From Rhizobium sp. SL86 (GTDB taxonomy: Bacteria; Pseudomonadota; Alphaproteobacteria; Rhizobiales; Rhizobiaceae), in contig NZ_JAPPRJ010000002.1 of assembly GCF_026672545.1 (NCBI RefSeq), forward strand, positions 385,001 to 449,000: DNA of 64,000 nt, written 5' to 3'. The position numbers and the translations under genes are program-made. The stretch's first letter is position 1, and each line of letters starts with the position of its first letter. The notes under the pieces are model-generated. The model was not told where the DNA came from. It worked only from the letters and a program-made list of their open reading frames with translations, and ran no database searches. Positions 48,798 through 58,470 of the stretch are shown piece after piece.

Positions 48798-49312
48798 TTC
48801 CACAAAACACAGTCCGTAGATCTCGAGCCATCGCGATCTACGGCCACGCACCCATGTCTCCATCGCGCATTGATACATGTCTCTGTGCCATCAGGCCCGG
48901 ATCTGAGCGAGCGCGATTTCCCCTTAACGCGGAGCTTTGGCTGCGACGGCGTCGTTTTGTCATCATGGCCGCAGTTCCCGGCCTGCTGCCCGGCCCCAAA
49001 AGCGGAAGGCACCTATCCCGACGTTACGATCGCCATCTGCGCATGCTTTTCTACCAAGCAGTGCCGGTCCTTTTACACTCAGGAAGATCCATCCCTAAAT
49101 CTGGCATAATCGGGCCAGCTTGAACGGCTCAGAACATCCGTCTCAATGCGCACGGCCGACATCTAACTCGACAAGTTGTCCGGCCCGTGGATAGAGTGAC
49201 GCCAGGCCGCTGGGAGGTGAGCCAAACGCAGTTCAGCCAATGTCGCCCTATGCACCGCTCGTGTCATCACACGCGTGGTGGCTCTGATTGTCCGAAGGTT
49301 GCAGAGACAGCT
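48798..49312. other. Region between hpaC and coxC without a gene
   Basis: About 515 bp precede the coxC start. Frames present on the plus strand have no family motif and poor starts. The characterised cox cluster has coxB here, but nothing resembling a membrane chemoreceptor-like protein is present. It should hold the coxC promoter. Confidence 0.45.
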
Positions 49313-50590
49313 ATGACGGAACTCACCTCATCGTTCAGCTACAACCCGATTCTTGTCGTCCTTTCTGTGGTTGTGGCAATTCAGGCCGGTTACGTGGGCA
49401 TCAGCCTCGCGCTTCTCATCCCGGGCGCCTTTGCCAATCGGCGCCGCCTGCTGATTGCAGGTTCGGCCATCACGCTCGCGGTCGGCATCTGGAGCATGCA
49501 TTTCATCGGCATGTTGGCCATCACGACGTCCGTCGCAATCGACTATGCCGTCGTGCCCACGCTTCTCTCATTCCTCATCTGCAGTCTCGTCACCGGTGTT
49601 GCGATCTACCTGGCGAGCCTGCGATCGCAGCGCCTGATGGTGATTGCCGCAGCGCTCATGGGCATCGGCATCACCACGATGCATTATGTCGGCATGGCTG
49701 CCGTACATTCGGTCTTTCATCTCACGCACGATCCCGCCTATGTGCTGGCCAGTATCGCGATCGCCATCGCAGCGTCCGGTCTCGCACTCTGGCTCGCCTT
49801 TTCCGCCGATCGGCGGCCGCCGTTGTTTCTGTGTGCCGTGGTGCTTGGCTGCGCGGTCTCGGGTATGCACTATATGGCCATGGCCGGAACCACACTGCAT
49901 CTGGCCACCGCACAGCTTGCAAACACGACATCCTTGATGTCCGGCGACATATTGGCCGCGATTGTGAGCGTGGTTGCCTGCAGCATCTCGGCCGTCTTCA
50001 TGCTGGCGCTCATCCCTTCGGAGGCGAGGGAGGCGCACGGCGAACACCTCTGGCGCGCGGCGCACGGCGTGCCGAACGATCCTCTTCCGGAAGGACCACA
50101 CGCTGACGCACCCCCGCCGGACTTGCTGCAGCCGGCCGAGCCGCGCCTCTTGCCGGGCGCGAGCGGACCCGCAGAGCCCACATCAACGGCTGCATTGCTC
50201 GCCCCCATTCTGTCCGCAGGCGATCTCCTGCTGCCCATCGAAAAGAATGGCAAGCGCTTTCATATTGCAGCGGATGACATCGTGTCGGTGCATTCCAACG
50301 CGCATTACACCTACATCTTCAATGGTCGCGACGACCTCTTCTGTCCGTTGTCCATCTCCGACATCGCAGCGCGCCTGCCCGAGGCGATGTTTTCTCGGAT
50401 CCATCGCGGCTACATCGTCAATCTCGTCTTCGTTGTCCGCATCAAGAAGGCAGGGGATTCGGGCGTGGTTGAACTCGATTCACCCATCAGGCGCACCGTG
50501 CCCGTCAGCCGGTCGAGGCTGGCGGGCTTTCGAACAGAGCTTGCTGCCTTCAAAGCCTCTCAAAGCACTGCCTCGACCGGCCACTGTTAG
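49313..50590 (+). CDS. coxC: CoxC-type MHYT-LytTR membrane regulator
   Basis: This 425-residue protein has seven or so N-terminal membrane segments with three MHYT motifs (SMHFIGMLAI, TMHYVGMAAV, GMHYMAMAGT) that may bind a metal and sense a gas. A proline-rich linker follows, then a LytTR DNA-binding domain (about 310-415: LLLPIEKNGKRFHIAADDIVSVHSN and RIHRGYIVNLVFVVRI). The Oligotropha cox cluster has CoxC and CoxH of this design. The ATG at 49313 (MTELTSSFSY) is adopted because the membrane domain begins there; an upstream extension lacks character. Direct repeats lie just downstream. Confidence 0.87.
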   Translation: MTELTSSFSYNPILVVLSVVVAIQAGYVGISLALLIPGAFANRRRLLIAGSAITLAVGIWSMHFIGMLAITTSVAIDYAVVPTLLSFLICSLVTGVAIYLASLRSQRLMVIAAALMGIGITTMHYVGMAAVHSVFHLTHDPAYVLASIAIAIAASGLALWLAFSADRRPPLFLCAVVLGCAVSGMHYMAMAGTTLHLATAQLANTTSLMSGDILAAIVSVVACSISAVFMLALIPSEAREAHGEHLWRAAHGVPNDPLPEGPHADAPPPDLLQPAEPRLLPGASGPAEPTSTAALLAPILSAGDLLLPIEKNGKRFHIAADDIVSVHSNAHYTYIFNGRDDLFCPLSISDIAARLPEAMFSRIHRGYIVNLVFVVRIKKAGDSGVVELDSPIRRTVPVSRSRLAGFRTELAAFKASQSTASTGHC

Positions 50591-50603
50591 GTCAGTTTCC
50601 CTT

Positions 50604-50657
50604 CCGCATTTCGTGCGAGCCCTACCGCATTTCGTGCAAATCGGCGCGTTTTAGTGC
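50604..50657 (+). promoter_or_regulatory. Direct-repeat operator upstream of coxM (LytTR-type)
   Basis: CCGCATTTCGTGC occurs at 50604-50616 and identically at 50625-50637, a spacing of 21 bp. A degenerate third copy, CGCGTTTTAGTGC, is at 50645-50657. LytTR regulators commonly bind direct repeats about 21 bp apart, on the same DNA face. The site begins 13 bp after the coxC stop and ends 109 bp before coxM, so it probably controls the coxMSL operon through CoxC. Confidence 0.7.
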
Positions 50658-50766
50658 GCTTGCCGTTGTCTGGCGGCGGCAATCAACGCCTGTTGTCGAG
50701 ACGCGGCGAGATCCTCGGAGGATTGGTCTCTCGTCGGGCGAGACGAAGCTTTGGGAGGAGCGGCGG

Positions 50767-51633
50767 ATGATACCAGGAACGTTCGACTACCATCGGCCAA
50801 CGACGGTCGAAAGCGCTGTCGCGCTGCTGATGAAGCTTGGCGAGGACGCAAGGCCGCTTGCCGGCGGACACAGTCTGATTCCTTTGATGAAGACACGGCT
50901 GGCCTCGCCCGAGCATCTGGTGGACCTTTCGGCAATCGAGGGACTGCGCCGTGTGGAGGTAGAGGGCAACGATGTCGTCATCGGTGCGATGACGACGCAG
51001 CATTCGGTCATCACCAGCACTGTGCTGGCGGAGCTTGTCCCCATCCTGCGCGAAACAGCGCTTGTTATCGCCGACCCCCAGATTCGCTACAAAGGCACCA
51101 TCGGCGGTAATTGCGCCAATGGTGATCCCGGCAACGACATGCCGGCGCTGATGCAGTGTCTCGGGGCCAGCTATCAGTTGACCGGCGCGGACGGCAACCG
51201 CCTGGTTCCGGCGCGTGACTTCTATCTCGGCGCTTACGAGACCGCTCTGGAACCCGGCGAGATCCTCACCGAGATCCGCATTCCGGTCCCGCCAGCCGGT
51301 CACGGTTACGGCTACGAGAAACTCAAGCGCAAGGTCGGAGATTACGCGACGGCGGCGGCGGCGGTGGTCATCACCATGGTTTCCGGCACCTGCACCAGCG
51401 CATCGATTGGCCTGACCAATGTGTCGGAAACGCCGCTCTGGGCCGCCGAGGCCGCAGGGATCCTGGTTGGCAGCACGCTTGATGCTGCAACCGTCGATGC
51501 GGCAGTGGCTGCGGCCGAGGCCATCACCAATCCGGCCTCCGACATGCGCGGACCTTCTGAGTACCGCACGAAGATGGCGGGCGTCATGCTGCGCCGCGCG
51601 CTTGAGCGGGCCCGCACCCGCGCCATAGCATGA
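50767..51633 (+). CDS. coxM: Aerobic CO dehydrogenase, FAD-binding medium subunit
   Basis: This 288-residue flavoprotein subunit has the VAO/PCMH FAD fold with [17 protein letters not shown] and [17 protein letters not shown]. It receives electrons from the 2Fe-2S clusters of CoxS. The length equals that of the characterised Oligotropha subunit. A GGAGGAG site precedes the ATG. The next gene starts 11 bp after its stop. Confidence 0.95.
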   Translation: MIPGTFDYHRPTTVESAVALLMKLGEDARPLAGGHSLIPLMKTRLASPEHLVDLSAIEGLRRVEVEGNDVVIGAMTTQHSVITSTVLAELVPILRETALVIADPQIRYKGTIGGNCANGDPGNDMPALMQCLGASYQLTGADGNRLVPARDFYLGAYETALEPGEILTEIRIPVPPAGHGYGYEKLKRKVGDYATAAAAVVITMVSGTCTSASIGLTNVSETPLWAAEAAGILVGSTLDAATVDAAVAAAEAITNPASDMRGPSEYRTKMAGVMLRRALERARTRAIA

Positions 51634-51644
51634 GGGGGAAGACA

Positions 51645-52145
51645 ATGACGAAATCGCACATCAAGGTGACCATCAACGGCAAGCCGGTCGAGGCTCTCGT
51701 CGAACCGCGCACGCTGCTCATCCATTTTCTGCGCGAGCAGCAGAACCTGACCGGCGCCCATATCGGCTGCGATACCGGCCATTGCGGTGCCTGCACCGTT
51801 GATATGGACGACATGTCGGTGAAAAGCTGCATGACCTTCGCGATCCAGGCCGATGGCGCACGCATCACCACAATCGAAGGGGTCGCCAATCCGGACGGAA
51901 CACTGAGCGCCCTGCAGGAGGGTTTTCGCATGATGCACGGGCTGCAATGCGGATACTGCACGCCGGGCATGATCCTGCGCGCTCATCGCCTGCTGCAGGA
52001 AAACCCCAATCCGACCGAAGATGAAATCCGCACCGGCATTGCCGGCAATCTCTGTCGTTGCACCGGCTATGTGAACATCGTCAGGGCCATCCAGTATGCG
52101 GCGGCCAAGATCAATGGAACACCGTTTCAGGAGGCCGCGGAATGA
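51645..52145 (+). CDS. coxS: Aerobic CO dehydrogenase, small 2Fe-2S subunit
   Basis: This 166-residue iron-sulfur protein has the plant-type ferredoxin cluster ([15 protein letters not shown]) and the second cluster domain (CGYCTPGM and [12 protein letters not shown]). It moves electrons from the molybdenum site of CoxL to the FAD of CoxM. The ATG at 51645 ([17 protein letters not shown]) follows AGGGGGAAG. Length matches the known subunit. Its stop overlaps the start of coxL by four bases. Confidence 0.96.
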   Translation: MTKSHIKVTINGKPVEALVEPRTLLIHFLREQQNLTGAHIGCDTGHCGACTVDMDDMSVKSCMTFAIQADGARITTIEGVANPDGTLSALQEGFRMMHGLQCGYCTPGMILRAHRLLQENPNPTEDEIRTGIAGNLCRCTGYVNIVRAIQYAAAKINGTPFQEAAE

Positions 52146-54571
52146 ACGAGCAAGTCAAGATCGATATCGATCGCGCCGAGCGGACCGAAAAGCTGCAGGG
52201 CATGGGCTGCAAGCGCAAGCGCGTCGAAGACGTGCGTTTCACGCAAGGCAAGGGCTCCTATGTCGATGATCTGAAGCTTCCGGGCATGCTGTTCGGCGAT
52301 TTCGTCCGTTCGCCCCACGCGCATGCGCGCATCGTCAGCATTGACACGTCGCGGGCGAAAGCGCTGCCGGGCGTGGTCGCCGTGCTGACGGCGGCGGATC
52401 TGAAGCCGCTCGGCCTGCACTACATGCCGACGCTGGCCGGCGACGTGCAGGCGGTTCTGGCCGATGAAAAGGTCCTGTTCCAGAACCAGGAGGTGGCCTT
52501 CGTTATTGCCGAGGATCGCTACATCGCCTCGGACGCGACCGAACTCGTGGAGGTCGTCTACGAAGCGCTGCCCTGCATCGTTGATCCGTTCAAGGCGATG
52601 CTGCCGGATGCACCGATCCTGCGTGAAGACATCAAGGACAAGATGGTCGGCGCCCATGGGCCGCGCAAACATCCCAACCACATTTTCGAATGGCAGATCG
52701 GCGACAAGCAGGCGACTGACGATGTTTTCGCCCGGGCCGATGTGACGATCAAGGAAATGCTGGTCGACCATCGCACCCATCCGTCGCCGCTGGAGACTTG
52801 CCAGTCGGTCGCCTCCTTCGACAAGGTCAAGGGCGAACTGACGCTGTGGGGCACGTTCCAGGCACCGCATGTCATCCGCACGGTCGTCTCGCTGATTTCG
52901 GGCCTGCCGGAGCACAAGATCCATGTGATTGCCCCGGATATCGGCGGCGGTTTCGGCAACAAGGTCGGCGCCTATGCGGGTTATGTGTGCTCGGTCGTCG
53001 GATCGATCGTGCTGGGCGTGCCGGTCAAATGGGTGGAAGACCGCATGGAGAACCTTTCCACCACCTCCTTTGCCCGCGACTATCACATGACCACCGAACT
53101 CGCCGCCACTAAGGACGGCAAGATCCTCGGCATGCGCGTGCATGTGCTAGCCGATCACGGCGCCTTCGATGCCTGCGCCGACCCGTCGAAATGGCCGGCC
53201 GGATTCATGAACATCTGCACGGGCTCCTACGATATCCCTGTCGCGCATCTGGTGGTGGACGGTGTCTATACCAACAAGGCGTCCGGCGGCGTTGCCTATC
53301 GCTGTTCGTTCCGGGTCACGGAGGCGGTGTTTGCCATCGAGCGTGCCATCGAAGTGCTGGCCCAGAAACTCGGCATGGATGCAGCCGAGCTTCGGATGAA
53401 GAATTTCATCCGGGCCGAGCAGTTTCCGTATCACTCGGCGCTCGGCTGGGAATATGACAGCGGCGATTATCACATGGCCATGCAGAAGGCGATGGATGCC
53501 ATCGGCTACAAGGCTCTGCGTGCCGAGCAGGCGGAAAAGCGCGAGGCTTTCAAGCGCGGTGAGACGCGTGAACTGATGGGCATCGGCATTTCCTTCTTTA
53601 CGGAAATCGTCGGGGCGGGACCCGCCAAGAATTGCGACATTCTCGGCATCGCGATGTTCGATTCCGCCGAGATCCGCATCCACCCGACGGGCTCCGTGAT
53701 TGCCCGGATGGGCACCAAAAGCCAAGGCCAGGGGCATGAGACGACCTATGCCCAGATCATTGCCACCGAGCTTGGCATTCCCGCCGACGACATCATGATC
53801 GAGGAGGGCAATACCGATACGGCACCCTATGGTCTCGGCACCTACGGGTCGCGCTCCACCCCGGTTGCTGGCGCCGCGACCGCCGTGGCTGCCCGCAAGA
53901 TCAAGGCCAAGGCACAGATGATCGCCGCCCATATGCTCGAAGTGCATGAGGGCGATCTGGAGTGGGACATCGACCGTTTCCGCGTCAAGGGTCTGCCGGA
54001 GAAGTTCAAGACGATGAAGGAGATCGCCTGGTCGGCCTATAATGCGCCGCCGCCGAACCTCGAGCCCGGTCTGGAGGCGGTGAACTATTATGAGCCGCCG
54101 AACATGACCTATCCCTTCGGCGCCTATTTCTGCGTCATGGATATCGATGTCGATACGGGTGTCGCCAAGACGCGGCGCTTCTATGCGCTCGATGATTGCG
54201 GCACGCGCATCAATCCGATGATCATCGAGGGGCAGGTGCATGGCGGGCTGACGGAGGCGTTTGCCTGCGCCATGGGCCAGGAGATCCGCTACGACGACAT
54301 GGGCAATGTCATGGGAGCATCCTTCATGGACTTCTTCCTGCCGACCGCCGTCGAGACGCCGAAGTGGGAAACGGACTTCACGGTGACACCTTCGCCGCAC
54401 CATCCGATTGGCGCCAAGGGTGTGGGTGAAAGCCCGCATGTCGGTGGTGTGCCGTGCTTCTCCAATGCGGTCAACGACGCCTACGCCTTCCTCGGTGCCG
54501 GCCACATCCAGATGCCGCACGATGCCTGGCGGTTGTGGCAGGTCGGCGAACGTCTTGGGCTTCACGGATAA
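52142..54571 (+). CDS. coxL: Form I aerobic CO dehydrogenase, large Mo-containing subunit
   Basis: This 809-residue subunit binds the Mo-Cu molybdopterin-cytosine-dinucleotide site and oxidises CO to CO2. The form I signature AYRCSFR is present with Cys388 that holds the copper. The molybdenum-ligating Glu763 is in GAKGVGESP. Both positions match the characterised Oligotropha enzyme, whose CoxL is also 809 residues. GGGFGNKVG and [10 protein letters not shown] are also present. The gene overlaps coxS by 4 bp. The ATG at 52142 is fixed by that overlap and by the aligned length. Confidence 0.97.
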   Translation: MNEQVKIDIDRAERTEKLQGMGCKRKRVEDVRFTQGKGSYVDDLKLPGMLFGDFVRSPHAHARIVSIDTSRAKALPGVVAVLTAADLKPLGLHYMPTLAGDVQAVLADEKVLFQNQEVAFVIAEDRYIASDATELVEVVYEALPCIVDPFKAMLPDAPILREDIKDKMVGAHGPRKHPNHIFEWQIGDKQATDDVFARADVTIKEMLVDHRTHPSPLETCQSVASFDKVKGELTLWGTFQAPHVIRTVVSLISGLPEHKIHVIAPDIGGGFGNKVGAYAGYVCSVVGSIVLGVPVKWVEDRMENLSTTSFARDYHMTTELAATKDGKILGMRVHVLADHGAFDACADPSKWPAGFMNICTGSYDIPVAHLVVDGVYTNKASGGVAYRCSFRVTEAVFAIERAIEVLAQKLGMDAAELRMKNFIRAEQFPYHSALGWEYDSGDYHMAMQKAMDAIGYKALRAEQAEKREAFKRGETRELMGIGISFFTEIVGAGPAKNCDILGIAMFDSAEIRIHPTGSVIARMGTKSQGQGHETTYAQIIATELGIPADDIMIEEGNTDTAPYGLGTYGSRSTPVAGAATAVAARKIKAKAQMIAAHMLEVHEGDLEWDIDRFRVKGLPEKFKTMKEIAWSAYNAPPPNLEPGLEAVNYYEPPNMTYPFGAYFCVMDIDVDTGVAKTRRFYALDDCGTRINPMIIEGQVHGGLTEAFACAMGQEIRYDDMGNVMGASFMDFFLPTAVETPKWETDFTVTPSPHHPIGAKGVGESPHVGGVPCFSNAVNDAYAFLGAGHIQMPHDAWRLWQVGERLGLHG

Positions 54572-54585
54572 GGCTGGATCAGTCG

Positions 54586-55467
54586 ATGGCCGTCAGACGC
54601 CCCCAGGAGAAGATTGCCGCAGAGATGGTCGCGGTCGGGTATGTGCCCGATCGTGACCTGTCGACCGCGCTCTGGCTGATGGAAAGCCTGTCGCGGCCGC
54701 TGCTTCTGGAAGGCGAGGCGGGTGTCGGCAAGACGGAGGTCGCCCGCGCCCTGGCGCTCGCACAGGATGCCAGGCTGATCCGGTTGCAGTGTTATGAAGG
54801 GCTGGACCAGAATTCGGCTCTTTATGAATGGAATTACCAGCGTCAGCTGCTGGCGATCAAGGCGCGTGAAGGCCTTGATGCCGACGCGGTGGAAGAGGCG
54901 ATCTTTTCGGAAAAATATCTGCTGGAGCGGCCCCTTCTGGCCGCCATCCGGCAGGCAAAGCCACCGGTTCTCCTGATCGACGAGGTCGACCGGGCGGACG
55001 AGGAGTTCGAGGCCTTCCTGCTGGAGCTTCTGTCGGATTTCCAGGTGTCGATACCGGAACTCGGGACGGTGACGGCAACCGCTATTCCGCGGGTCATTCT
55101 GACCAGCAACGGCACCCGCGAATTGTCCGACGCGCTGAGGCGGCGGTGCCTCTATCACTATGTCGATTTTCCCGATGTCGATCGCGAGGCGCGGATCATC
55201 CTGTCGCGACTGCCGGGCGTCGATACGGCACTCGCGCTGCAGATCGCCGCCATGGTGGGGCTGATCCGCAAGGAGGAGTTGCGCAAGACGCCGGGCGTGG
55301 CCGAAACGCTCGATTGGGCCGCAACGCTGGCCGGCCTCGACATTCGGCACCTGCAGGACGAGCCCGAAGCGGTTTATGAGACGCTGATGTGCCTGATCAA
55401 GACGGCCGAGGACAAGGCCCGTATGTCGCGTGAGGTGACCGAACGCCTGCTCGGAAAGGTGGCCTGA
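54586..55467 (+). CDS. coxD: CoxD, MoxR-type AAA+ ATPase for metal-centre assembly
   Basis: This 293-residue AAA+ protein has Walker A EGEAGVGKTE, Walker B VLLIDEVDR and an arginine-finger region ALRRRCLYHYVDFP. In the Oligotropha system CoxD matures the Cu/S part of the active site. The ATG at 54586 is preceded by GGCTGGATCAG. It follows coxL after 14 bp, and the coxE ATG is 1 bp after its stop. Confidence 0.93.
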   Translation: MAVRRPQEKIAAEMVAVGYVPDRDLSTALWLMESLSRPLLLEGEAGVGKTEVARALALAQDARLIRLQCYEGLDQNSALYEWNYQRQLLAIKAREGLDADAVEEAIFSEKYLLERPLLAAIRQAKPPVLLIDEVDRADEEFEAFLLELLSDFQVSIPELGTVTATAIPRVILTSNGTRELSDALRRRCLYHYVDFPDVDREARIILSRLPGVDTALALQIAAMVGLIRKEELRKTPGVAETLDWAATLAGLDIRHLQDEPEAVYETLMCLIKTAEDKARMSREVTERLLGKVA

Positions 55468-55468
55468 G

Positions 55469-56656
55469 ATGAGCGCGATGCCAAAGGCCGAGCAAGACCT
55501 GGGCGACATGATGCGGGCAAGACTCTCCGGCTTTGTCCGGACGCTGCGCGACAATGGTTTTGTCCTCGGTCTTTCGGAAGTTCGCGATGCGCTGGCAGTG
55601 CTGGCCAGTCCCGTTGCCGCGGGCCCCTCGCGGTTTCGCCCGGCGCTCCGATCACTCTTCTGCAGCCGACATTCCGACTGGGTGCAATTCGACGAGATTT
55701 TCGATGCGTTCTGGCTGAGGCGCGGCATGAAATCTGCCACGCGCATGTCCGGTGCGCCGCAAAAGACACCGGACGGCGTGCAGGCTGCCGCGACCGGTGC
55801 GCGTGGCCTGGCCAGCCAGCAGCAGGCCGATCATGTGCAGCGCGGCGAGGGCACGGAGACCGTCGAGACGGGACAAACCCGGCGTGAAGGGGCATCCCGC
55901 GCCGACTTCCTTGGCAAGACCGATTTCCGGCACCTGACCGATCCGGATGATCTCGCCGAGGCGCATCGCCTCGCTGAGCGCCTGGCGGTTTCGATGCGCG
56001 CGAGGATGACGCGGCGCATGCGGGCGAGGGCGCGTGGCCAGAGGCTCGATCTCCGGCGCACGATCCACAAGAGCATTGCGAATGGCGGCACGCCGATGCA
56101 GCTGGTATTTCGCAAGCGTCGCGAAAAGCCGCTGCGGCTGGTGGTGCTTCTCGACGGATCCGGCTCGATGAGCCTCTATTCCGCAGTCTTCCTGCGCTTC
56201 ATGCATGGGGTGCTCGACGCATTTCGGGAGGCGGAAGCCTTCCTCTTTCACACGCGGCTTGTGCACATCTCGCCGGCGCTGCGCGAGCGTGATCCCGAGC
56301 GTGCCGTCCAGCGCATGGCGCTGATGGGGCAGGGCACCGGCGGCGGTACGCGGATAGGGGAAAGTCTTGCCACCTTCAACAGATGGCATGCGAAACGCTG
56401 CATCCATTCACGCACCTGCGTCATGATCGTGTCGGACGGTTACGACACGGGGCCAGCCGAACGGCTGGGCGAGGAAATGCAGGCCCTCAGAAGGCGGTGC
56501 CGGCGGATTGCCTGGCTGAACCCGATGATCGGCTGGCGCGATTACGCCCCGGAAGCAGCCGGCATGAAGGCAGCGCTTCCCTTCATCGATCTCTTTGCGC
56601 CGGCGCACAACCTTGAAAGCCTTGAGGCGCTCGAACCCTATCTGGCGAGGATATGA
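55469..56656 (+). CDS. coxE: CoxE, VWA-domain maturation protein
   Basis: This 395-residue protein has a C-terminal von Willebrand A domain with the MIDAS motif DGSGSMS at 229-235 and a linker with many Gln and Thr. It partners CoxD in copper/sulfur insertion. The central region has ARMTRRMRARARGQRLDLRRTIH, typical of the family. Its stop overlaps the coxF start by 4 bp. Confidence 0.92.
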   Translation: MSAMPKAEQDLGDMMRARLSGFVRTLRDNGFVLGLSEVRDALAVLASPVAAGPSRFRPALRSLFCSRHSDWVQFDEIFDAFWLRRGMKSATRMSGAPQKTPDGVQAAATGARGLASQQQADHVQRGEGTETVETGQTRREGASRADFLGKTDFRHLTDPDDLAEAHRLAERLAVSMRARMTRRMRARARGQRLDLRRTIHKSIANGGTPMQLVFRKRREKPLRLVVLLDGSGSMSLYSAVFLRFMHGVLDAFREAEAFLFHTRLVHISPALRERDPERAVQRMALMGQGTGGGTRIGESLATFNRWHAKRCIHSRTCVMIVSDGYDTGPAERLGEEMQALRRRCRRIAWLNPMIGWRDYAPEAAGMKAALPFIDLFAPAHNLESLEALEPYLARI

Positions 56657-57477
56657 GCATGCAGGATAGCGTCGATATTCTCGATCTGGTCAGTCAGACC
56701 AAGGCGCGGGGCGAGCCCTTTGCCGTGGCCACCGTGGTGCGCACCATTTCCGTCACGGCCGCCAAGGCGGGCGCCAAGGCCGTCGTGCTGGCGGATGGAA
56801 GCATATCCGCCGGCTGGATCGGCGGTGGGTGTGCCCGTGGCGCGGTCCTGAAGGCGGCCGCTGACGCGATCCGCGACGGGCAACCCCGATTGATCAGCAT
56901 CCAGCCCAAGGATCTGCTCGATGTGCAGCAGGTGAAACCTGGCGAGATACGGGACGGCGTTTTCTACGCCCGCAACATGTGCCCGAGCCAGGGCACGATG
57001 GATGTGTTTGTCGAACCCGTCCTTCCACGCCCGCATCTGGCCGTTCTGGGCGCCTCTCCGGTCGCTGTCGCCCTCGTCGATATTGCTCGGCGTATGGGGT
57101 TCTTCGTGACAGTCTGTGCGCCGCAGGCCGACCATGCGGCGTTTGGCATCTCGGACCGGATGGTGGATGGGTTTGACCTGCCGCCGGACGGTGCGCGGCA
57201 TGGTTTCATCGTGATTGCGACCCAAGGACGCGGCGATGGGGCAGCGCTCAAGGCCGTTCTCGGTATTCCGAGCCGCTACACCGCCTTCGTCGGCTCGCGC
57301 AGGAAATTTGCGGCGCTGAGACACGATCTGGAAACCGAGGGGCTCGATGTGAGGTCGATGGATGACATGCGCTCGCCGGCCGGTCTCGACCTCGGCTCCA
57401 TTACACCGGATGAAATCGCCTTCTCGATCGTTGCGGAAATGATCGAGATCAGGCGGCGCGGCCAACGAAACGCCTGA
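56653..57477 (+). CDS. coxF: CoxF, XdhC-like cofactor-insertion protein
   Basis: This 274-residue XdhC/CoxI-family protein has the N-terminal LVSQTKARGEPFAVATVVRT and ISAGWIGGGCARGAVLKAA, plus a C-terminal Rossmann-like part. It is expected to aid delivery of molybdenum cofactor to CoxL. It overlaps the coxE stop by 4 bp and leaves 13 bp to coxG. Confidence 0.9.
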   Translation: MSMQDSVDILDLVSQTKARGEPFAVATVVRTISVTAAKAGAKAVVLADGSISAGWIGGGCARGAVLKAAADAIRDGQPRLISIQPKDLLDVQQVKPGEIRDGVFYARNMCPSQGTMDVFVEPVLPRPHLAVLGASPVAVALVDIARRMGFFVTVCAPQADHAAFGISDRMVDGFDLPPDGARHGFIVIATQGRGDGAALKAVLGIPSRYTAFVGSRRKFAALRHDLETEGLDVRSMDDMRSPAGLDLGSITPDEIAFSIVAEMIEIRRRGQRNA

Positions 57478-57490
57478 TGGGAGAACAGTC

Positions 57491-58135
57491 ATGGACATGA
57501 ACGGATCACAACGCATCGAGGCGTCGCGCGAAGCCGTGTACGCGGGCCTGAACGACGTGGACATCTTGCGCCAGTGCATACCCGGCTGTGAATCCATCGA
57601 GAAGACATCCGAGACCGAGATGGTCGCCAAGGTGACGCTACGCATTGGTCCGGTCAAGGCGAGCTTTTCCGGCACCGTCACCCTATCCGATCTCGACCCG
57701 CCGAACGGCTATACGATCTCCGGCGAGGGATCGGGCGGCATGGCCGGGTTTGCCAAGGGGGGAGCCAAGGTCACGCTTGAACCGGATGGCGATGCAACGA
57801 TCCTGAACTATACGGTCAAGGCCGAAATCGGTGGCAAGCTGGCGCAGATGGGCAGCCGGCTGATCGATAGCACGGCGAAAAAACTCGCCGGCGAGTTCTT
57901 TGCCAAGTTCGGCGATGTTGTCGGCAAGCCACCAGCCGGAGAGCCTCTTCCTGTCGAAGAACCTGCGCAGGAGACACTCAGCAAAGGCTGGATGAGCCGT
58001 ATCCTCGGCACCAGTGCGACAGCCTTCCTCATCCTCGCCCTCACGCCGGACCTTTGCTGCGTTGCCGGCGATCATTCGGTTATGGCGAATGACATGATGA
58101 TGTCATCGATCTGCACGTCTCAGTCGACATTGTGA
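57491..58135 (+). CDS. coxG: CoxG, SRPBCC-domain membrane-recruitment protein
   Basis: This 214-residue CoxG family protein starts with MDMNGSQRIEASREAVYAGLNDVDILRQCIPGCESI. It has the typical SGEGSGGMAGFAKGGAKVTL. A short hydrophobic segment around 177-190 could bind the membrane; CoxG is thought to recruit CODH to the inner membrane. The very end (MMMSSICTSQSTL) looks unlike relatives and could be frame-shifted. It is the last cox gene in the window; no coxH, coxI or coxK follows. Confidence 0.85.
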   Translation: MDMNGSQRIEASREAVYAGLNDVDILRQCIPGCESIEKTSETEMVAKVTLRIGPVKASFSGTVTLSDLDPPNGYTISGEGSGGMAGFAKGGAKVTLEPDGDATILNYTVKAEIGGKLAQMGSRLIDSTAKKLAGEFFAKFGDVVGKPPAGEPLPVEEPAQETLSKGWMSRILGTSATAFLILALTPDLCCVAGDHSVMANDMMMSSICTSQSTL

Positions 58136-58365
58136 CAGGATTGTCTCCCGAGGGAGTATGAAGGAACAGATGATCTGATCGATTGCCCATATCCCATCGG
58201 GTGCCAACGCCCGAGCTCATTTGCGATGGGACAATCCAACGCACGAGTGGTCGGCTGACGTCGCTTGCCAAGCCTGTTGTCAAGTTCAACGGCTCGAAGT
58301 CTGTCTGTATAGACGTACATGAACAACCTCCCGGGGGGCAAGTTTTCGCCGCCGCAGATGCATTA

Positions 58366-58391
58366 AAAAACAAACTTGACTGTTTGTTTTT
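58366..58391. promoter_or_regulatory. TetR-type operator, 10-bp-arm palindrome
   Basis: AAAAACAAAC (58366-58375) and GTTTGTTTTT (58382-58391) are exact reverse complements, 6 bp apart, with TTGACT in the centre acting as a possible -35 box. It lies 79 bp before the TetR-family start and so is a good autoregulation site. Confidence 0.7.
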
Positions 58392-58470
58392 GGCGTGCAA
58401 ACCATTGTGGCAACGAAAGCGGCGCCACTGGTTGCCGACTTAAGAATTGGCAAAAAGCCGAGGGGACATC

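Noticed and set aside
53147..54565. Long antisense open frame opposite coxL
   Set aside because: It is a shadow of the GC-rich, in-frame coxL codons; no motif, and the coxL frame is beyond doubt.
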